A DNA stretch of 64,000 nt from Paenibacillus spongiae (lineage in GTDB: Bacteria; Bacillota; Bacilli; Paenibacillales; Paenibacillaceae), in the NCBI RefSeq assembly GCF_024734895.1, contig NZ_CP091430.1, forward strand, positions 226,001-290,000. Reading direction: 5' to 3'. Shown here piece after piece: positions 16,753-25,880 of this stretch. The translations under genes were made by a program, and so were the position numbers. Numbering within the stretch: position 1 is the stretch's first letter; each line of letters begins with the position of its first letter. The notes below the pieces were generated by a model. It saw nothing but the letters and a program-made list of their open reading frames with translations. It had not been told where the DNA came from and did not search any database.

Positions 16753-18712
16753 GAATGTCATCCGCAATAAACGAATATACGCCGCTTATTTTTTGAGCAG
16801 CGCGTTCTCGGTCATGATTTTTTTCGTGTGCGCGCTATTCATCTTCAATCCGGACGTTCGGAACGGGCTGTTCTATGATATCGTCCTGCAGGCGATGGGT
16901 GCGGCGGAATCGATCATGTATGTGTTTTCGTTCTTTTTCGTGCTGTATTCGGTGAGCTCGTTCCTCCGGTCGCGCAAGCGGGAGTTCGGGGTGCTGCTTA
17001 TGCACGGTATGACGAAGCGCCAGCTCAATGTCATGGTATTCCTGGAAAATATGCTAATCGGGATCGGCGCCATTATCGCCGGGATGGTCGCCGGGCTGCT
17101 GACAGGCAAGCTGTTCCTCATGATTGGCTCCAGCTTCCTTGGCATCCCGCCGCTTTCCTTCCATGTATCGTGGCAGGCTCCGGCGCTGACGATCGGCTCG
17201 TTCGCGCTGCTGTTCTTCATCATCTCGATCTGCACGTCCGCCCTGATCCGGACCAACCGGCTCATCGAGCTGTTTCAAGCGGGGCAGCAGCCGAAGGCGG
17301 AGCCCAAGGCCAGCATTCGCTTGTCGCTGCTCGCCGCTGTGCTCCTGCTCGCGAGCTACTTTCTTGCTGCAACCGCCACGGCGGCAACGGTTTATACCCG
17401 TATGTTCCCGGTTATCGGAATGACGGTCGTCGGCACCTATTTCTTTTACACGCAGTTAAGCGTCTATATAATAAAGAGGCTGCAGCGGCGAAGGCTGTTC
17501 TTCTGGCGAAATACGAACCTCATGACCCTATCGAGCTTGTCATACAGGCTGAAGGACAATGCGCGGATGTTCTTTATGGTCACGATTATCTCGACGGTCT
17601 CCTTCTGCGCAGTCGGCGTATTGACGTCCATTAACACGCTGCTCACGCAATATAACGACGATTATCCGGCTGCAGTGGGCTATATGGCCAAGGAAGGCAG
17701 CAAGGACGCGAAGCGTCACCTGGAAGGAATCGAAGCCGAGCTGGACGCACGCGGACTGAATTACGAGAAGCTGAGCTTTCCCATCAAATATCTCCATGTC
17801 GATGAGGTTATCGGATTCCGGGGCAAGGCAGATGCTGACCGCTCCGGCAGGATGAAGAGCGTGCCGCTTATCCCGTTCTCGTCCTACCGCGAAGCGGTTA
17901 TCCGGGCGGGCCATTCATTCGGCGAACGACCGTTAACCGGCGACCAGGCGCTGGTCATACTGGGCTCGTTGAAGGACAGGCCGATGCTGGGAACACGCGG
18001 GCATTTGACCTATGTATCGAAGGCGGCCGGGGGTAAGGTCCAGGAGATTGGCATCACGGAGCATGTTCCGATTCCGAATCATCTGCTGCGGGAGCTGGAG
18101 GAGGATTTCAGCGGACTGGTCGTCAGCGATTCCGTATTCAACCGGCTGGATTCACAGGTCAAGACCGATCATTACACGGGCTTCTACGTCCCGGAATCGG
18201 GCAGAACGATCGGAATGGCGAAGAACTTGGCAGGCGAGGGCGGCCGGACGAAATATGAAGCGGACAAATCCTATGCCATTACCGTCAGCGGAACGCTGGT
18301 TTCCCGTCAGAAGGGCCTGTACAGCTCGCTGCTGTTCGTCGGGCTGCTCGTCGGCACCGTGTTCTTCATCGCGGCGGGGAGCTTCCTCTATTTTCGTCTC
18401 TATGCCGATCTGGATTACGACAGGCGCCAATATATGACGATGGCGAAGGTGGGGCTGACCGACCGGGAATTGAAACGGATCGTGACGCGGCAGCTGGTGC
18501 TGCTGTTCTTCGTCCCCATTGGCGTCGCGATGATCCACAGCGTATTCGCGTTTACGGCGCTGCAGCGGTTCTTCTACATCTCCATTGCGGCCGATATGGG
18601 AATTGTGTTGATCAGCTTTTTCGTTGCGCAGGTTCTATATTTCTACTTTATTCGCAACCGCTATTTGCGGAACCTGAAGAAGATCTTCAGGCATGGGCAT
18701 GGAATCAGATGA
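16727..18712 (+). CDS. ABC transporter permease, BceB-like (FtsX family)
   Basis: A 661-residue membrane protein, the size of BceB. MTFRQFVYRNVIRNKRIYAA is the typical BceB N-terminus. About ten transmembrane helices are visible, with a soluble extracellular part of roughly 200 residues (about 305-525) between helices, as required for binding lipid II-cycle peptide antibiotics. TTG 16727 follows AGAGGA and lies inside the ATPase gene. The gene is followed 22 bases later by uppP, so the products may act together against antibiotics that target undecaprenyl pyrophosphate. The antibiotic is unknown. Confidence 0.92.
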   Translation: MTFRQFVYRNVIRNKRIYAAYFLSSAFSVMIFFVCALFIFNPDVRNGLFYDIVLQAMGAAESIMYVFSFFFVLYSVSSFLRSRKREFGVLLMHGMTKRQLNVMVFLENMLIGIGAIIAGMVAGLLTGKLFLMIGSSFLGIPPLSFHVSWQAPALTIGSFALLFFIISICTSALIRTNRLIELFQAGQQPKAEPKASIRLSLLAAVLLLASYFLAATATAATVYTRMFPVIGMTVVGTYFFYTQLSVYIIKRLQRRRLFFWRNTNLMTLSSLSYRLKDNARMFFMVTIISTVSFCAVGVLTSINTLLTQYNDDYPAAVGYMAKEGSKDAKRHLEGIEAELDARGLNYEKLSFPIKYLHVDEVIGFRGKADADRSGRMKSVPLIPFSSYREAVIRAGHSFGERPLTGDQALVILGSLKDRPMLGTRGHLTYVSKAAGGKVQEIGITEHVPIPNHLLRELEEDFSGLVVSDSVFNRLDSQVKTDHYTGFYVPESGRTIGMAKNLAGEGGRTKYEADKSYAITVSGTLVSRQKGLYSSLLFVGLLVGTVFFIAAGSFLYFRLYADLDYDRRQYMTMAKVGLTDRELKRIVTRQLVLLFFVPIGVAMIHSVFAFTALQRFFYISIAADMGIVLISFFVAQVLYFYFIRNRYLRNLKKIFRHGHGIR

Positions 18713-18734
18713 GGAGAAGGAGAAACCGAACATT

Positions 18735-19595
18735 ATGGATTTTTTGGATCTAGTGAAAGCATTTATTCTGGGCCTTGTTGAGGGGCTTACCGAATTTGCG
18801 CCTGTCTCGTCTACGGGACATATGGTTATTGTCGATGACATGTGGCTTCAATCCGAGCAGTTCTTGACCAAATATGTCGCCAATACGTTCAAGGTCGTTA
18901 TTCAGCTCGGCTCGATTCTGGCCGTCGTCATCCTGTTCCGCAACCGGTTCATCGACCTGCTCGGACTGGGGCGTTTCCGCCGCGGTCAGAAGGGCATCAG
19001 CGCGGGCGAAGCTCAGGGAGCGCCATCGCAAGGGCGCTTGAAGCTGAGTCAGGTTATTGTCGGATTGATTCCGGCCGGCGTATTCGGACTGCTGCTCGAG
19101 AATTATATCGACGAGTATCTGTTCTCCACCGCAACCGTATTGATCGGGCTTGTAGTCGGAGCCGTCTTCATGATTGCGGCCGACCTGTTCCGTCCGAAGA
19201 AGGTGAAGGTCGAGACGGTGGACCAGATCACCTACAAGCAAGCATTATCGATCGGGCTTATTCAATGCTTCTCCCTGTGGCCTGGATTCTCCCGGTCGGG
19301 CTCGACCATCTCCGGCGGCGTTCTGCTCGGTCTGAGCCACCGCGCTGCGGCGGATTTCACGTTCATTATGGCGGTGCCGATCATGGCCGGAGCCAGCGGC
19401 ATCTCACTGCTGAAGAACTGGGAATACTTTACGCTGGATTCACTGCCGTTCTTTATTGTCGGTTTTCTTAGCGCGTTCGTGTTCGCGCTTGTGTCGATCC
19501 GTTTCTTCCTGAAGCTGATCAACCGGATCAAGCTGGTTCCGTTCGCTGTCTATCGGATCTTGCTTGCCGTTGTCGTCTATATCGTTTATTTCTAA
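18735..19595 (+). CDS. uppP: Undecaprenyl-diphosphatase UppP (BacA)
   Basis: A 286-residue polytopic membrane enzyme that removes a phosphate from undecaprenyl pyrophosphate to recycle the lipid carrier of peptidoglycan; extra copies give bacitracin resistance. The two signature loops are present: EGLTEFAPVSSTGHM near the N-terminus and PGFSRSGSTISGG mid-protein. ATG 18735 is chosen because MDFLDLVKAFILGLVEGLTE is the family start and GGAGAAGGAG precedes it; an earlier in-frame ATG at 18693 lies inside the permease gene. It is probably cotranscribed with the Bce-type transporter upstream. Confidence 0.95.
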   Translation: MDFLDLVKAFILGLVEGLTEFAPVSSTGHMVIVDDMWLQSEQFLTKYVANTFKVVIQLGSILAVVILFRNRFIDLLGLGRFRRGQKGISAGEAQGAPSQGRLKLSQVIVGLIPAGVFGLLLENYIDEYLFSTATVLIGLVVGAVFMIAADLFRPKKVKVETVDQITYKQALSIGLIQCFSLWPGFSRSGSTISGGVLLGLSHRAAADFTFIMAVPIMAGASGISLLKNWEYFTLDSLPFFIVGFLSAFVFALVSIRFFLKLINRIKLVPFAVYRILLAVVVYIVYF

Positions 19596-19653
19596 CTCAC
19601 ACGGCGAGGCCGGTTCTGAGCAAAGCGAAGAGTGGCAGCGGATCGTGCAAATC

Positions 19654-19706
19654 AAAAAAAAAGCGAATGGCCTGCCGGATTTCCACGGCGGCATTCGCTT
19701 TTTTTT
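19654..19706. terminator. Bidirectional terminator between uppP and the Dabb gene
   Basis: An A-run followed by AAGCGAATG pairs with CATTCGCTT and a T-run on the plus strand, with an additional CCG/CGG pair inside. The mirror arrangement serves both converging genes. Confidence 0.85.
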
Positions 19707-19726
19707 GTCATATGGCAATTCGCCGA

Positions 19727-20029
19727 TTACGGTTTGTAATCAATCTCCAGGAAGCGTTCAACCTCTGTTGCCCAGCGCTCCTGTACGAATTGGACATGCA
19801 GCGGGTGTTCGTTATACGCATCGTAGTCCGATTGACTCGCGAATTCCATGGCGAAGCCGTGATCATAATCGTTCTTGGGGCTGACCTGCCGATAGACGCG
19901 AAAGTTATTCACCGCCGGAATAGAGGCGAGAATCGCTTGTCCGTCCTCGAGAAAGCGGCGCTCTTCCTCCGACCCCTTCGCATGCTTCAGATTGAAAATA
20001 ACCGAATGCAGAATCCATTCTTTATTCAT
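19727..20029 (-). CDS. Dabb-family (stress-responsive alpha/beta barrel) protein
   Basis: A 100-residue dimeric alpha/beta-barrel protein of unknown role. WILHSVIFNLK at the start, FRVYRQVSPKNDYDHGFAMEF in the middle and YNEHPLHVQFV with the conserved Tyr...HP...H segment match the family. GAAGGAGCGG lies before the ATG on the minus strand. Members range from stress proteins to polyketide cyclases, so no reaction is assigned. It is monocistronic. Confidence 0.88.
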   Translation of the reverse strand: MNKEWILHSVIFNLKHAKGSEEERRFLEDGQAILASIPAVNNFRVYRQVSPKNDYDHGFAMEFASQSDYDAYNEHPLHVQFVQERWATEVERFLEIDYKP

Positions 20030-20251
20030 AGTAACCGCTCCTTCGCATTCATTTTTCTCGTTAACCGGGTTTTGACTTTCGTCAATATTTCGTTGATAAT
20101 TCGCCTAACATTGTACAGCGTTTCTGCTATAGAATAAGAGTACGAGGTACCGTTTCATAGGTGGGGAAATCGGGTAATCGTATTGTGTATCCGATAAGTT
20201 GAACCAAAGCAAAGATAAAGAACCATACCGAAAAAGATGGGGAGTGTTCGT

Positions 20252-20683
20252 ATGCTATTTGCTCACGTGGTCGTCGCTTTCGACGGATCGGTACAATCAT
20301 GGAAAGCATTAGAGTATGCAGTCAAGCTGGTTGAGACGGAGCAGACAGGTAAACTGTCGGTCGTTCATGTGTACAGTCTGCCGTATGTAGCGGTCGCCGA
20401 TACGATGCTGACGGCAACGGCTTCGATGCAGAAGGAGCTTTACGAAAGAGCGGAGGCTTTGCTTGCCGAAGCCGGCAAAAAAGTAGCCCATCTCCCGTCT
20501 TCGCATGTCGAGCTTCTTGAGGGCAGTCCCGCACAGTCGATTCTGAATTATTCGGAACAGAATGATTGCAGTCTCATCATAATTGGCAGCCGCGGTCTGG
20601 GCGGCATTCGCGAGTTCATGATGGGCAGCGTCAGCCATAATGTGGTCCAGCATTCCGCCATACCGGTTTTGATTATGAAGTAG
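20252..20683 (+). CDS. Universal stress protein (UspA family)
   Basis: A 143-residue UspA-fold protein. FAHVVVAFDGSVQSWKALEY opens the domain, and IIIGSRGLGGIREFMMGSVS contains the G-x2-G-x9-G-(S) ATP-binding motif, so it is likely an ATP-binding member. ATG 20252 is chosen because GGGGAGT lies 7 bases upstream; ATG 20237 overlaps that site. Induction signal unknown. A terminator follows at 20720. Confidence 0.92.
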   Translation: MLFAHVVVAFDGSVQSWKALEYAVKLVETEQTGKLSVVHVYSLPYVAVADTMLTATASMQKELYERAEALLAEAGKKVAHLPSSHVELLEGSPAQSILNYSEQNDCSLIIIGSRGLGGIREFMMGSVSHNVVQHSAIPVLIMK

Positions 20684-20719
20684 AACCGGCTCCCCCTAAA
20701 CAAGGAGCGTCCTATAATG

Positions 20720-20756
20720 GCTCTATCTGCCTGGCAACGGGCGGATGGAGCTTTTT
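20720..20756 (+). terminator. Intrinsic terminator after the universal stress gene
   Basis: GCTCTATCTGCC pairs with GGGCGGATGGAGC (some G-T pairs) and is followed by TTTTT. Confidence 0.75.
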
Positions 20757-20847
20757 AAGTTTGCGGCTGCTCTCCCCATTATAATCCATATTCAATCCCC
20801 AGCGTACAATTGTTTACCAATGAAAGACAACGATTGCCAATTCGACA

Positions 20848-20876
20848 AGAAAGCGTTAAACTGATAGCGTTTACAT
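20848..20876 (+). promoter_or_regulatory. Tandem cre-like operator half before the dioxygenase gene
   Basis: CTGATAGCGTTTACAT (20861-20876) matches 14 of 16 positions of the catabolite-responsive element WTGNAARCGNWWWCAW, and a weaker copy (GAAAGCGTTAAAC) lies immediately upstream. The site is only about 14 bases before the ribosome binding site. It could bind CcpA or another LacI-family repressor. Assigned from sequence match only. Confidence 0.4.
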
Positions 20877-20904
20877 TTTGTTCTCAAATGGAGGAGAAGT
20901 GACG

Positions 20905-21756
20905 ATGCCGGTTCCATATGAAGTCGATTTCTCACAATTTGAACTTAGCGAGGAACAAAAGTTTCTGTTCGACCTGAAGGGGTACATTGTGATTCCGAAC
21001 GTATTGTCCGCGGAGCAGACGGAAGCGATCCGGGAGCAGGTATTGAATGATATGGAGCGGAAGGAAAATCGCACCGATACAGAGAAGAAGGCTGGAATCG
21101 TGCAGGGTTCCTCGGTGCCGGGGGGAGCGGCGGAAGCCATCTTGAGAAGCCCCGTCGTGAAAGGAACGCTTAAGGAATTGATCGGTCCGGATGTGAGGCT
21201 GGATCATGTGTTCACCGTTAAACGCGAGAAGGGGCAGGGCGACCATTTGGGGCCGCATCAAGGCGGGCCGATGCGCAGCCCGCACTTCCATTATCACTAT
21301 ACAGAAGGCCAAGTTTATGCGGGTCTGACCCGAATGGTTGTCGAACTGAATGATGTCGGCTTGAACGAAGGAGGCACGATGTTCCTTGCGGGCAGTCATA
21401 AATCGAATATGAAAGTGCCCAAATCGCTCCTGGCGAGAAAGGATCAGTACGGCGCTCCGTTCGAAGGCTATGAAGCGCCTGCAGGTTCAATCGTCTTCTT
21501 CAGCGAGAATACATGCCATGTCGGACCGGTATGGCAGAATCCGGACCATCCGCGCATCTCGATCCTGTTCGCTTTCTGCAACATCGGCATGCGCTGGCAT
21601 AGACACAGCAACGTCTCGCAAGAAGTTATTGACGGGCTAAGCGCGGAAGGGCGCTGGTATTTCCGCGACATCTGGCCATGGGACAACCATGGAGGGACCG
21701 GGGGCCGCAATCTCGTCATCGTCGAGGATGACGGAAGCTTGACCGTTTCCCCTTAA
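20905..21756 (+). CDS. Phytanoyl-CoA dioxygenase (PhyH) family protein
   Basis: A 283-residue protein with the double-stranded beta-helix layout of non-haem Fe(II)/2-oxoglutarate oxygenases. FDLKGYIVIPNVLSAEQTEA is the usual N-terminal pattern; MVVELNDVGLNEGGTMFLAG, GSIVFFSENTCHVG (distal His) and HPRISILFAF (2-oxoglutarate-binding Arg) follow. The proximal iron ligand motif H-x-D/E is not obvious; HLGPHQGG or HFHYHYTEGQ stands in its place, so activity is uncertain. ATG 20905 lies 8 bases from GGAGGAG. Substrate unknown; a cre-like sequence upstream suggests carbon-source control. Confidence 0.85.
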   Translation: MPVPYEVDFSQFELSEEQKFLFDLKGYIVIPNVLSAEQTEAIREQVLNDMERKENRTDTEKKAGIVQGSSVPGGAAEAILRSPVVKGTLKELIGPDVRLDHVFTVKREKGQGDHLGPHQGGPMRSPHFHYHYTEGQVYAGLTRMVVELNDVGLNEGGTMFLAGSHKSNMKVPKSLLARKDQYGAPFEGYEAPAGSIVFFSENTCHVGPVWQNPDHPRISILFAFCNIGMRWHRHSNVSQEVIDGLSAEGRWYFRDIWPWDNHGGTGGRNLVIVEDDGSLTVSP

Positions 21757-21791
21757 TGGCCGGGTGAAGAGAAGAGCCGTTCAATCAAAGA

Positions 21792-21824
21792 AGAGCCGCC
21801 CAGATACATGCTGGACGGCTCTTT
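21792..21824. terminator. Hairpin between the converging dioxygenase and MFS genes
   Basis: AGAGCCGCCCAG pairs with CTGGACGGCTCT with one mismatch and is followed by TTT on the plus strand; it lies between two convergent stop codons. Confidence 0.75.
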
Positions 21825-21849
21825 CCCGTGAAATTCGTTGACGTTTGGA

Positions 21850-23046
21850 TTACGCTGCCGCAGATCTTGCTTCGGGTTTCGTGCGGCGTGCGGCGGCAGC
21901 TGCGAAGATCATGACGAGAAAGAGGAGAACCGCGCAGCCGGTGAATAACCAACGTGTGGCATCCGGGCCGAAGTCATCCATAAACCATCCCGTCGCTCTA
22001 GGTATGACTGCGCCGCCAATGCCGCCTGCTGCCATCAACAGGCTCGTTGTCCGCTCCGTATGGCCGGGTATGGCGCGATTCGTGAAGACGAGCGCAATTG
22101 CGAACATACCGGACATGAACAGACCCGTGCCGAACGTCAGGATGAAGGTTTCGGCAGCCCCGGTAAGCAGGCCCATTGCACCGAACGTAACCGTAGATAT
22201 GGCGCACATGAGCAGGAGATAGGTCACGCCGCCGAACCGGTCGGCAATCTGGCCGGCTACGAGCCTGCCGAGTACCATGGCACCCCAGAAGAGGCTGAGT
22301 GCCAGCGTCGCCGATGATTCCGAGAGCCCGTTGCTTGCCACAAGCAAGGACGGCAGGTAATGGATGAAGCTCATTTCCAGACCGACGTACAAGGCGAAGA
22401 AGGCGATGCCTGCGAACAGCACCGGGAGATACCGGCGGCTCATGACGGCAGGCTTTGCAGCAGCTGGACTGCCGCTGCCGCTCGAATCCTCCGGCCGCTT
22501 GTCGAGCAGAGACGGCCAGTAGAATACCCATAACAGCAATGCGCCGATGGCCAGAAGGCCGACAACTCCGAATGTCATTCTCCAATAGCCGTTTGCGATC
22601 AATAGGGCGCCCGCGAACGGCATCAGCAGCGCACCGACTCCGAAGAAGACTTCAACCCTGCTCATGGCGACGTTGGCATTCTTTCCGGTAGAGCCGATAA
22701 TGAAGGAGCCGACAACCGATTCCGTCGTGCCAAGACCAAAACCGGCAAGCGGCGCAATAGTAAGCATAACCGTCCAAGGCGGAAGCATAACATAGACAGC
22801 TTCAGCTGCGATCGTGATCCCGAGCACGGATAAGAGCACTGTTTTTTTGCCGAATTTCCGAATAAGCCATGGCGTCAGCAGCATACCGACCATGCCGCCT
22901 AAGAATTGATGCATGACGAGCTGTCCCCCGTCACTATATTGAACCCCGTAAGCGTGAATCATCGGTTCCATAACGGCCCCGATTACAAGCTGCCCCAGTC
23001 CGACGACCAGGTAAGCGATACATCCCAGAAAGACAAGCCGGGTCAT
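21850..23046 (-). CDS. Major facilitator superfamily transporter
   Basis: A 398-residue membrane protein with about twelve transmembrane helices in two halves joined by a hydrophilic loop (LDKRPEDSSGSGSPAAAKPA). It begins MTRLVFLGCIAYLVVGLGQL; the loop 2-3 motif is weakly kept as PWLIRKFGKK, and the second half has GQIADRFGG. ATG 23046 is chosen because AGAGGAGAT lies about 9 bases upstream; a TTG at 23073 precedes that site. Substrate unknown; its general look is of sugar- or drug-exporter-type MFS proteins such as the FucP/YfmO neighbourhood, which I cannot resolve further. Confidence 0.88.
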   Translation of the reverse strand: MTRLVFLGCIAYLVVGLGQLVIGAVMEPMIHAYGVQYSDGGQLVMHQFLGGMVGMLLTPWLIRKFGKKTVLLSVLGITIAAEAVYVMLPPWTVMLTIAPLAGFGLGTTESVVGSFIIGSTGKNANVAMSRVEVFFGVGALLMPFAGALLIANGYWRMTFGVVGLLAIGALLLWVFYWPSLLDKRPEDSSGSGSPAAAKPAVMSRRYLPVLFAGIAFFALYVGLEMSFIHYLPSLLVASNGLSESSATLALSLFWGAMVLGRLVAGQIADRFGGVTYLLLMCAISTVTFGAMGLLTGAAETFILTFGTGLFMSGMFAIALVFTNRAIPGHTERTTSLLMAAGGIGGAVIPRATGWFMDDFGPDATRWLFTGCAVLLFLVMIFAAAAARRTKPEARSAAA

Positions 23047-23548
23047 GATGTAAGAATCTCCTCTCAACTCCAATGCTCTGTATACAATACCATGCTTATC
23101 TGTATTTTCATATGTGAAAATGCTGCAGCTGCCCGATGAACAATGCCTTTATAGGAGAAGCCCCGACAACCGTCGTACGAATTAACCACGATAATAATAG
23201 GTATGACACAATTCGACAACATCATTGTATTTTCCAAGCTATAATGCTTGAGAAAGTGTTGGGCTGGCGTCCGTATACTGGAAAGGCGAGTCTTAAGCTG
23301 CGTGACAAAATAGTAAGTAGGCATTAATACCTAGATTGAAAAAAGGTGCATCTGCGATAAATAGATTAATGCGATAACGACGGGGGATATAAGCCTCTCA
23401 CAAGCACAGGGGCTTGTCGGACAATTCAGGGACTAATTTCCTATTATATGTCGGAAAAAATCGGCAAAGGACTTCTTTTCAATTGGTAATTGACTTATAA
23501 TGAGTTGTACTGCGAGCGACTACTCTATTTCGTAAAGAAGGTTTGATT
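23047..23548. other. Intergenic region with a promoter for the GGDEF-EAL gene
   Basis: About 500 bases between divergent genes. A perfect -10 box TATAAT lies at 23496-23501 with a poor -35 (TTCTTT, 23473-23478) 17 bases upstream, about 50 bases before the coding start. I checked for a c-di-GMP riboswitch, which would be attractive in front of a c-di-GMP enzyme, and do not recognise one. Nothing else assignable. Confidence 0.5.
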
Positions 23549-25582
23549 ATGACTCACCTGCAGGGACATTACAACAGCATGATTGTGCTGCTTTCCGTTC
23601 TCATTGCGGTGGCCGCGTCTTATTCAGCAATCAACTTGGCGGGCAAGATTTCGCATGTCAAGGGGAAGAGCCGTATGATCTGGTTGTTTGTCGGCTCTTT
23701 TGTTATGGGCATCGGCGTTTGGTCCATGCATTTTGTCGGCATGCTGGCCTTTCATTTGGGCTTGACCGTCGAATACAACATTCCAATTACGCTTGTGTCT
23801 ATGATTGCGAGTATCAGTGCGTCGTTCATAGCTTTCAGAGTGACTTCCGCTCCTCATGCGGGCATCCGTCAGATGGTACCGGCTGGTATATATATGGGAG
23901 GCGGTATCGTTGCCATGCATTACATCGGCATGTCCGCTATCCGATGGCCAATCGTCCTTCACTATAATACGTTCTACTGTGTGCTGTCCGTTATCGTTGC
24001 GTTGGCGGCATCCTACGCGGCCCTCTACTTATTTGTGAAGCTTCGCAATTCGTCGGGGTTCAGCAAGCTCAAGCTGCTGTGCGCGGTACTGATGGGGGCC
24101 GCCATTTGCGGGATGCACTATACCGGCATGCTGGCGACCGCGTTTAGTCTGGATGCATCGGCGAACCATTCGGTCGATAATATCGCGGATTCCCAGACGA
24201 TCCTGCTGATCGGCGTGGCGATCGCTACCTTCCTCATTCTGGCCATTTCCTGGGGGGTCGTCTTCTTCGACCGGACCGTGCTCGAGCGGATGGCGTATAA
24301 TGATGCGTTAACCGGATTGTTGAACCGTCATCAATTGGTGCGATATTTTGAAAACTCATACCCGGCGAAGGAAAGCGGTTATCTGTTATTCATCGATCTG
24401 GACCGGTTTAAGACGATTAACGACACGCTCGGGCATGATGCGGGCGACCTGTTCATTAAAGAAGTGGCATCCCGGATTAAGCGGACGACGTCAGGCGACG
24501 ATACGGTATTCCGGCTCGGCGGGGATGAGTTTCTCGTCGCTTCGGCCAGAGGCAGGCGGAAGGAAGCGGCCGATTTGGCGGAGCGGCTCATTGCCGTCAT
24601 CAAACAGCCTTATACCGTATTGGGGAATGAAATCTATATGACGGCGAGCATCGGCATCAGCTTGGCGCCCGAGCACGGGACGACCCGTACCTCGCTGCTG
24701 AAAGCGGCCGATATGGCGATGTATCGCGCGAAGAGTCTGGGGAAGAATCAATACCAGCTGTTCGATGAAGAAATCGACCGGACGTATGTCCGGAAGATGG
24801 AGCTGGAGCGGGATCTGCGCAAGGCGTTGGCGAACGACGAGCTGCTGATCTATTATCAGCCGAAATGGGATTCCCAGCACAATCGAGTAGGGGGAATGGA
24901 GGCGCTGCTTCGTTGGCAGCATCCCCGTCTCGGCTTGATTTCTCCGGTGGAGTTTATTCCCATTGCGGAGGAGACGGGGCTGATCGTATCGATGACCCGT
25001 TGGATGCTCCGCAAGGTATGCTTGCAGAACCGCACATGGCAGCAGCAGGGTTTGGTTCATGTATGCGTCTCCGTCAATATGTCGATCCGCGTGTTCGAGA
25101 GCGGCATGCTCAGAGAGATGGTCGCCGATGCGCTTGCATTCTCGCAGCTGGCGCCGCAAGATTTGGAGCTGGAGATCACCGAATCCATCGCCATGTACGA
25201 TATGCAGGATACGATCAGTCAGCTGCAGGACCTGAAGCAGCTCGGCGTACGCGTATCGATGGACGATTTCGGCACGGGCTACTCGTCCTTGGGAAGCCTG
25301 GACGAAATGCCGATCGACGCGCTGAAAATTGATCAGATGTTTATCCGTCAGAGCACGCTGCCCTCCAAGCAGGCGATTATAAGCACCATCATCGCCATCG
25401 CGAACCACTTGAACCTGGAGGTCGTAGCCGAAGGGGTCGAGACGGAGGAACAGATCGGCTTCCTGCAGTCGCGCGGCTGCCGGGTCATGCAGGGCTTCTA
25501 TTATGGAAAGCCGATGGATGCCCAAGCGATCGAAGCGTGGATTGCGGCGGCGACGAAGAGCGAACGATCGCAGACAAGCTAA
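23549..25582 (+). CDS. MHYT-GGDEF-EAL cyclic di-GMP turnover protein
   Basis: A 677-residue integral membrane regulator. The N-terminal 240 residues form seven transmembrane helices with repeated MHYT-type motifs (WSMHFVGMLAF, AMHYIGMSAI, GMHYTGMLA), a proposed gas- or redox-sensing module with metal-binding Met/His. Next is a diguanylate cyclase domain (YNDALTGLLNRH, FIDLDRFKTIND, intact RLGGDEF) and a phosphodiesterase domain with EALLRW, ELEITES, DDFGTGYSSL and VVAEGVET. Both catalytic sites look intact, so the protein may both make and degrade c-di-GMP depending on signal. B. subtilis has no exact equivalent, though YkoW is similar in layout. ATG 23549 follows AAGAAGG by 7 bases. Confidence 0.94.
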   Translation: MTHLQGHYNSMIVLLSVLIAVAASYSAINLAGKISHVKGKSRMIWLFVGSFVMGIGVWSMHFVGMLAFHLGLTVEYNIPITLVSMIASISASFIAFRVTSAPHAGIRQMVPAGIYMGGGIVAMHYIGMSAIRWPIVLHYNTFYCVLSVIVALAASYAALYLFVKLRNSSGFSKLKLLCAVLMGAAICGMHYTGMLATAFSLDASANHSVDNIADSQTILLIGVAIATFLILAISWGVVFFDRTVLERMAYNDALTGLLNRHQLVRYFENSYPAKESGYLLFIDLDRFKTINDTLGHDAGDLFIKEVASRIKRTTSGDDTVFRLGGDEFLVASARGRRKEAADLAERLIAVIKQPYTVLGNEIYMTASIGISLAPEHGTTRTSLLKAADMAMYRAKSLGKNQYQLFDEEIDRTYVRKMELERDLRKALANDELLIYYQPKWDSQHNRVGGMEALLRWQHPRLGLISPVEFIPIAEETGLIVSMTRWMLRKVCLQNRTWQQQGLVHVCVSVNMSIRVFESGMLREMVADALAFSQLAPQDLELEITESIAMYDMQDTISQLQDLKQLGVRVSMDDFGTGYSSLGSLDEMPIDALKIDQMFIRQSTLPSKQAIISTIIAIANHLNLEVVAEGVETEEQIGFLQSRGCRVMQGFYYGKPMDAQAIEAWIAAATKSERSQTS

Positions 25583-25627
25583 GCGGACGAATAGGATCAT
25601 GACTGCCGCAGCGAGTGTTGGATATTG

Positions 25628-25659
25628 AAGGGAACGCCTGCGAGGGCGTTCCCTTTCTT
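25628..25659 (+). terminator. Intrinsic terminator after the GGDEF-EAL gene
   Basis: A perfect 11-bp stem (AAGGGAACGCC with GGCGTTCCCTT), loop of 6, followed by TCTTG. Confidence 0.85.
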
Positions 25660-25820
25660 GTATTTGTGCGGACATTTAGAACCCGGCAGGCGAAATCTTC
25701 TTAGACGATGTTCGCCTATTGAGGGGTGCCGCCCGCCCGCCCGAATATTATCGGCACGCCGGGAATTGCTGCCGACGACGCCAGATACCTGATGTCGTTA
25801 ATCGGAAGGTACTAACGGTT

Positions 25821-25873
25821 AAGAACGAAGAATGACGTGCGGATCAGAGCGATCCGGCACGTCATTCGTTCTT
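25821..25873 (-). terminator. Terminator of the Lhr helicase gene
   Basis: AAGAACG...AATGACGTGCGGATC pairs with GATCCGGCACGTCATTCGTTCTT over more than 20 bases, with a small bulge. It starts 8 bases after the helicase stop codon (minus strand). Confidence 0.75.
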
Positions 25874-25880
25874 GATGCTG

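Noticed and set aside
23330..23500. c-di-GMP riboswitch before the GGDEF-EAL gene
   Set aside because: The conserved GEMM core sequences are absent; only short complementary stretches are present.
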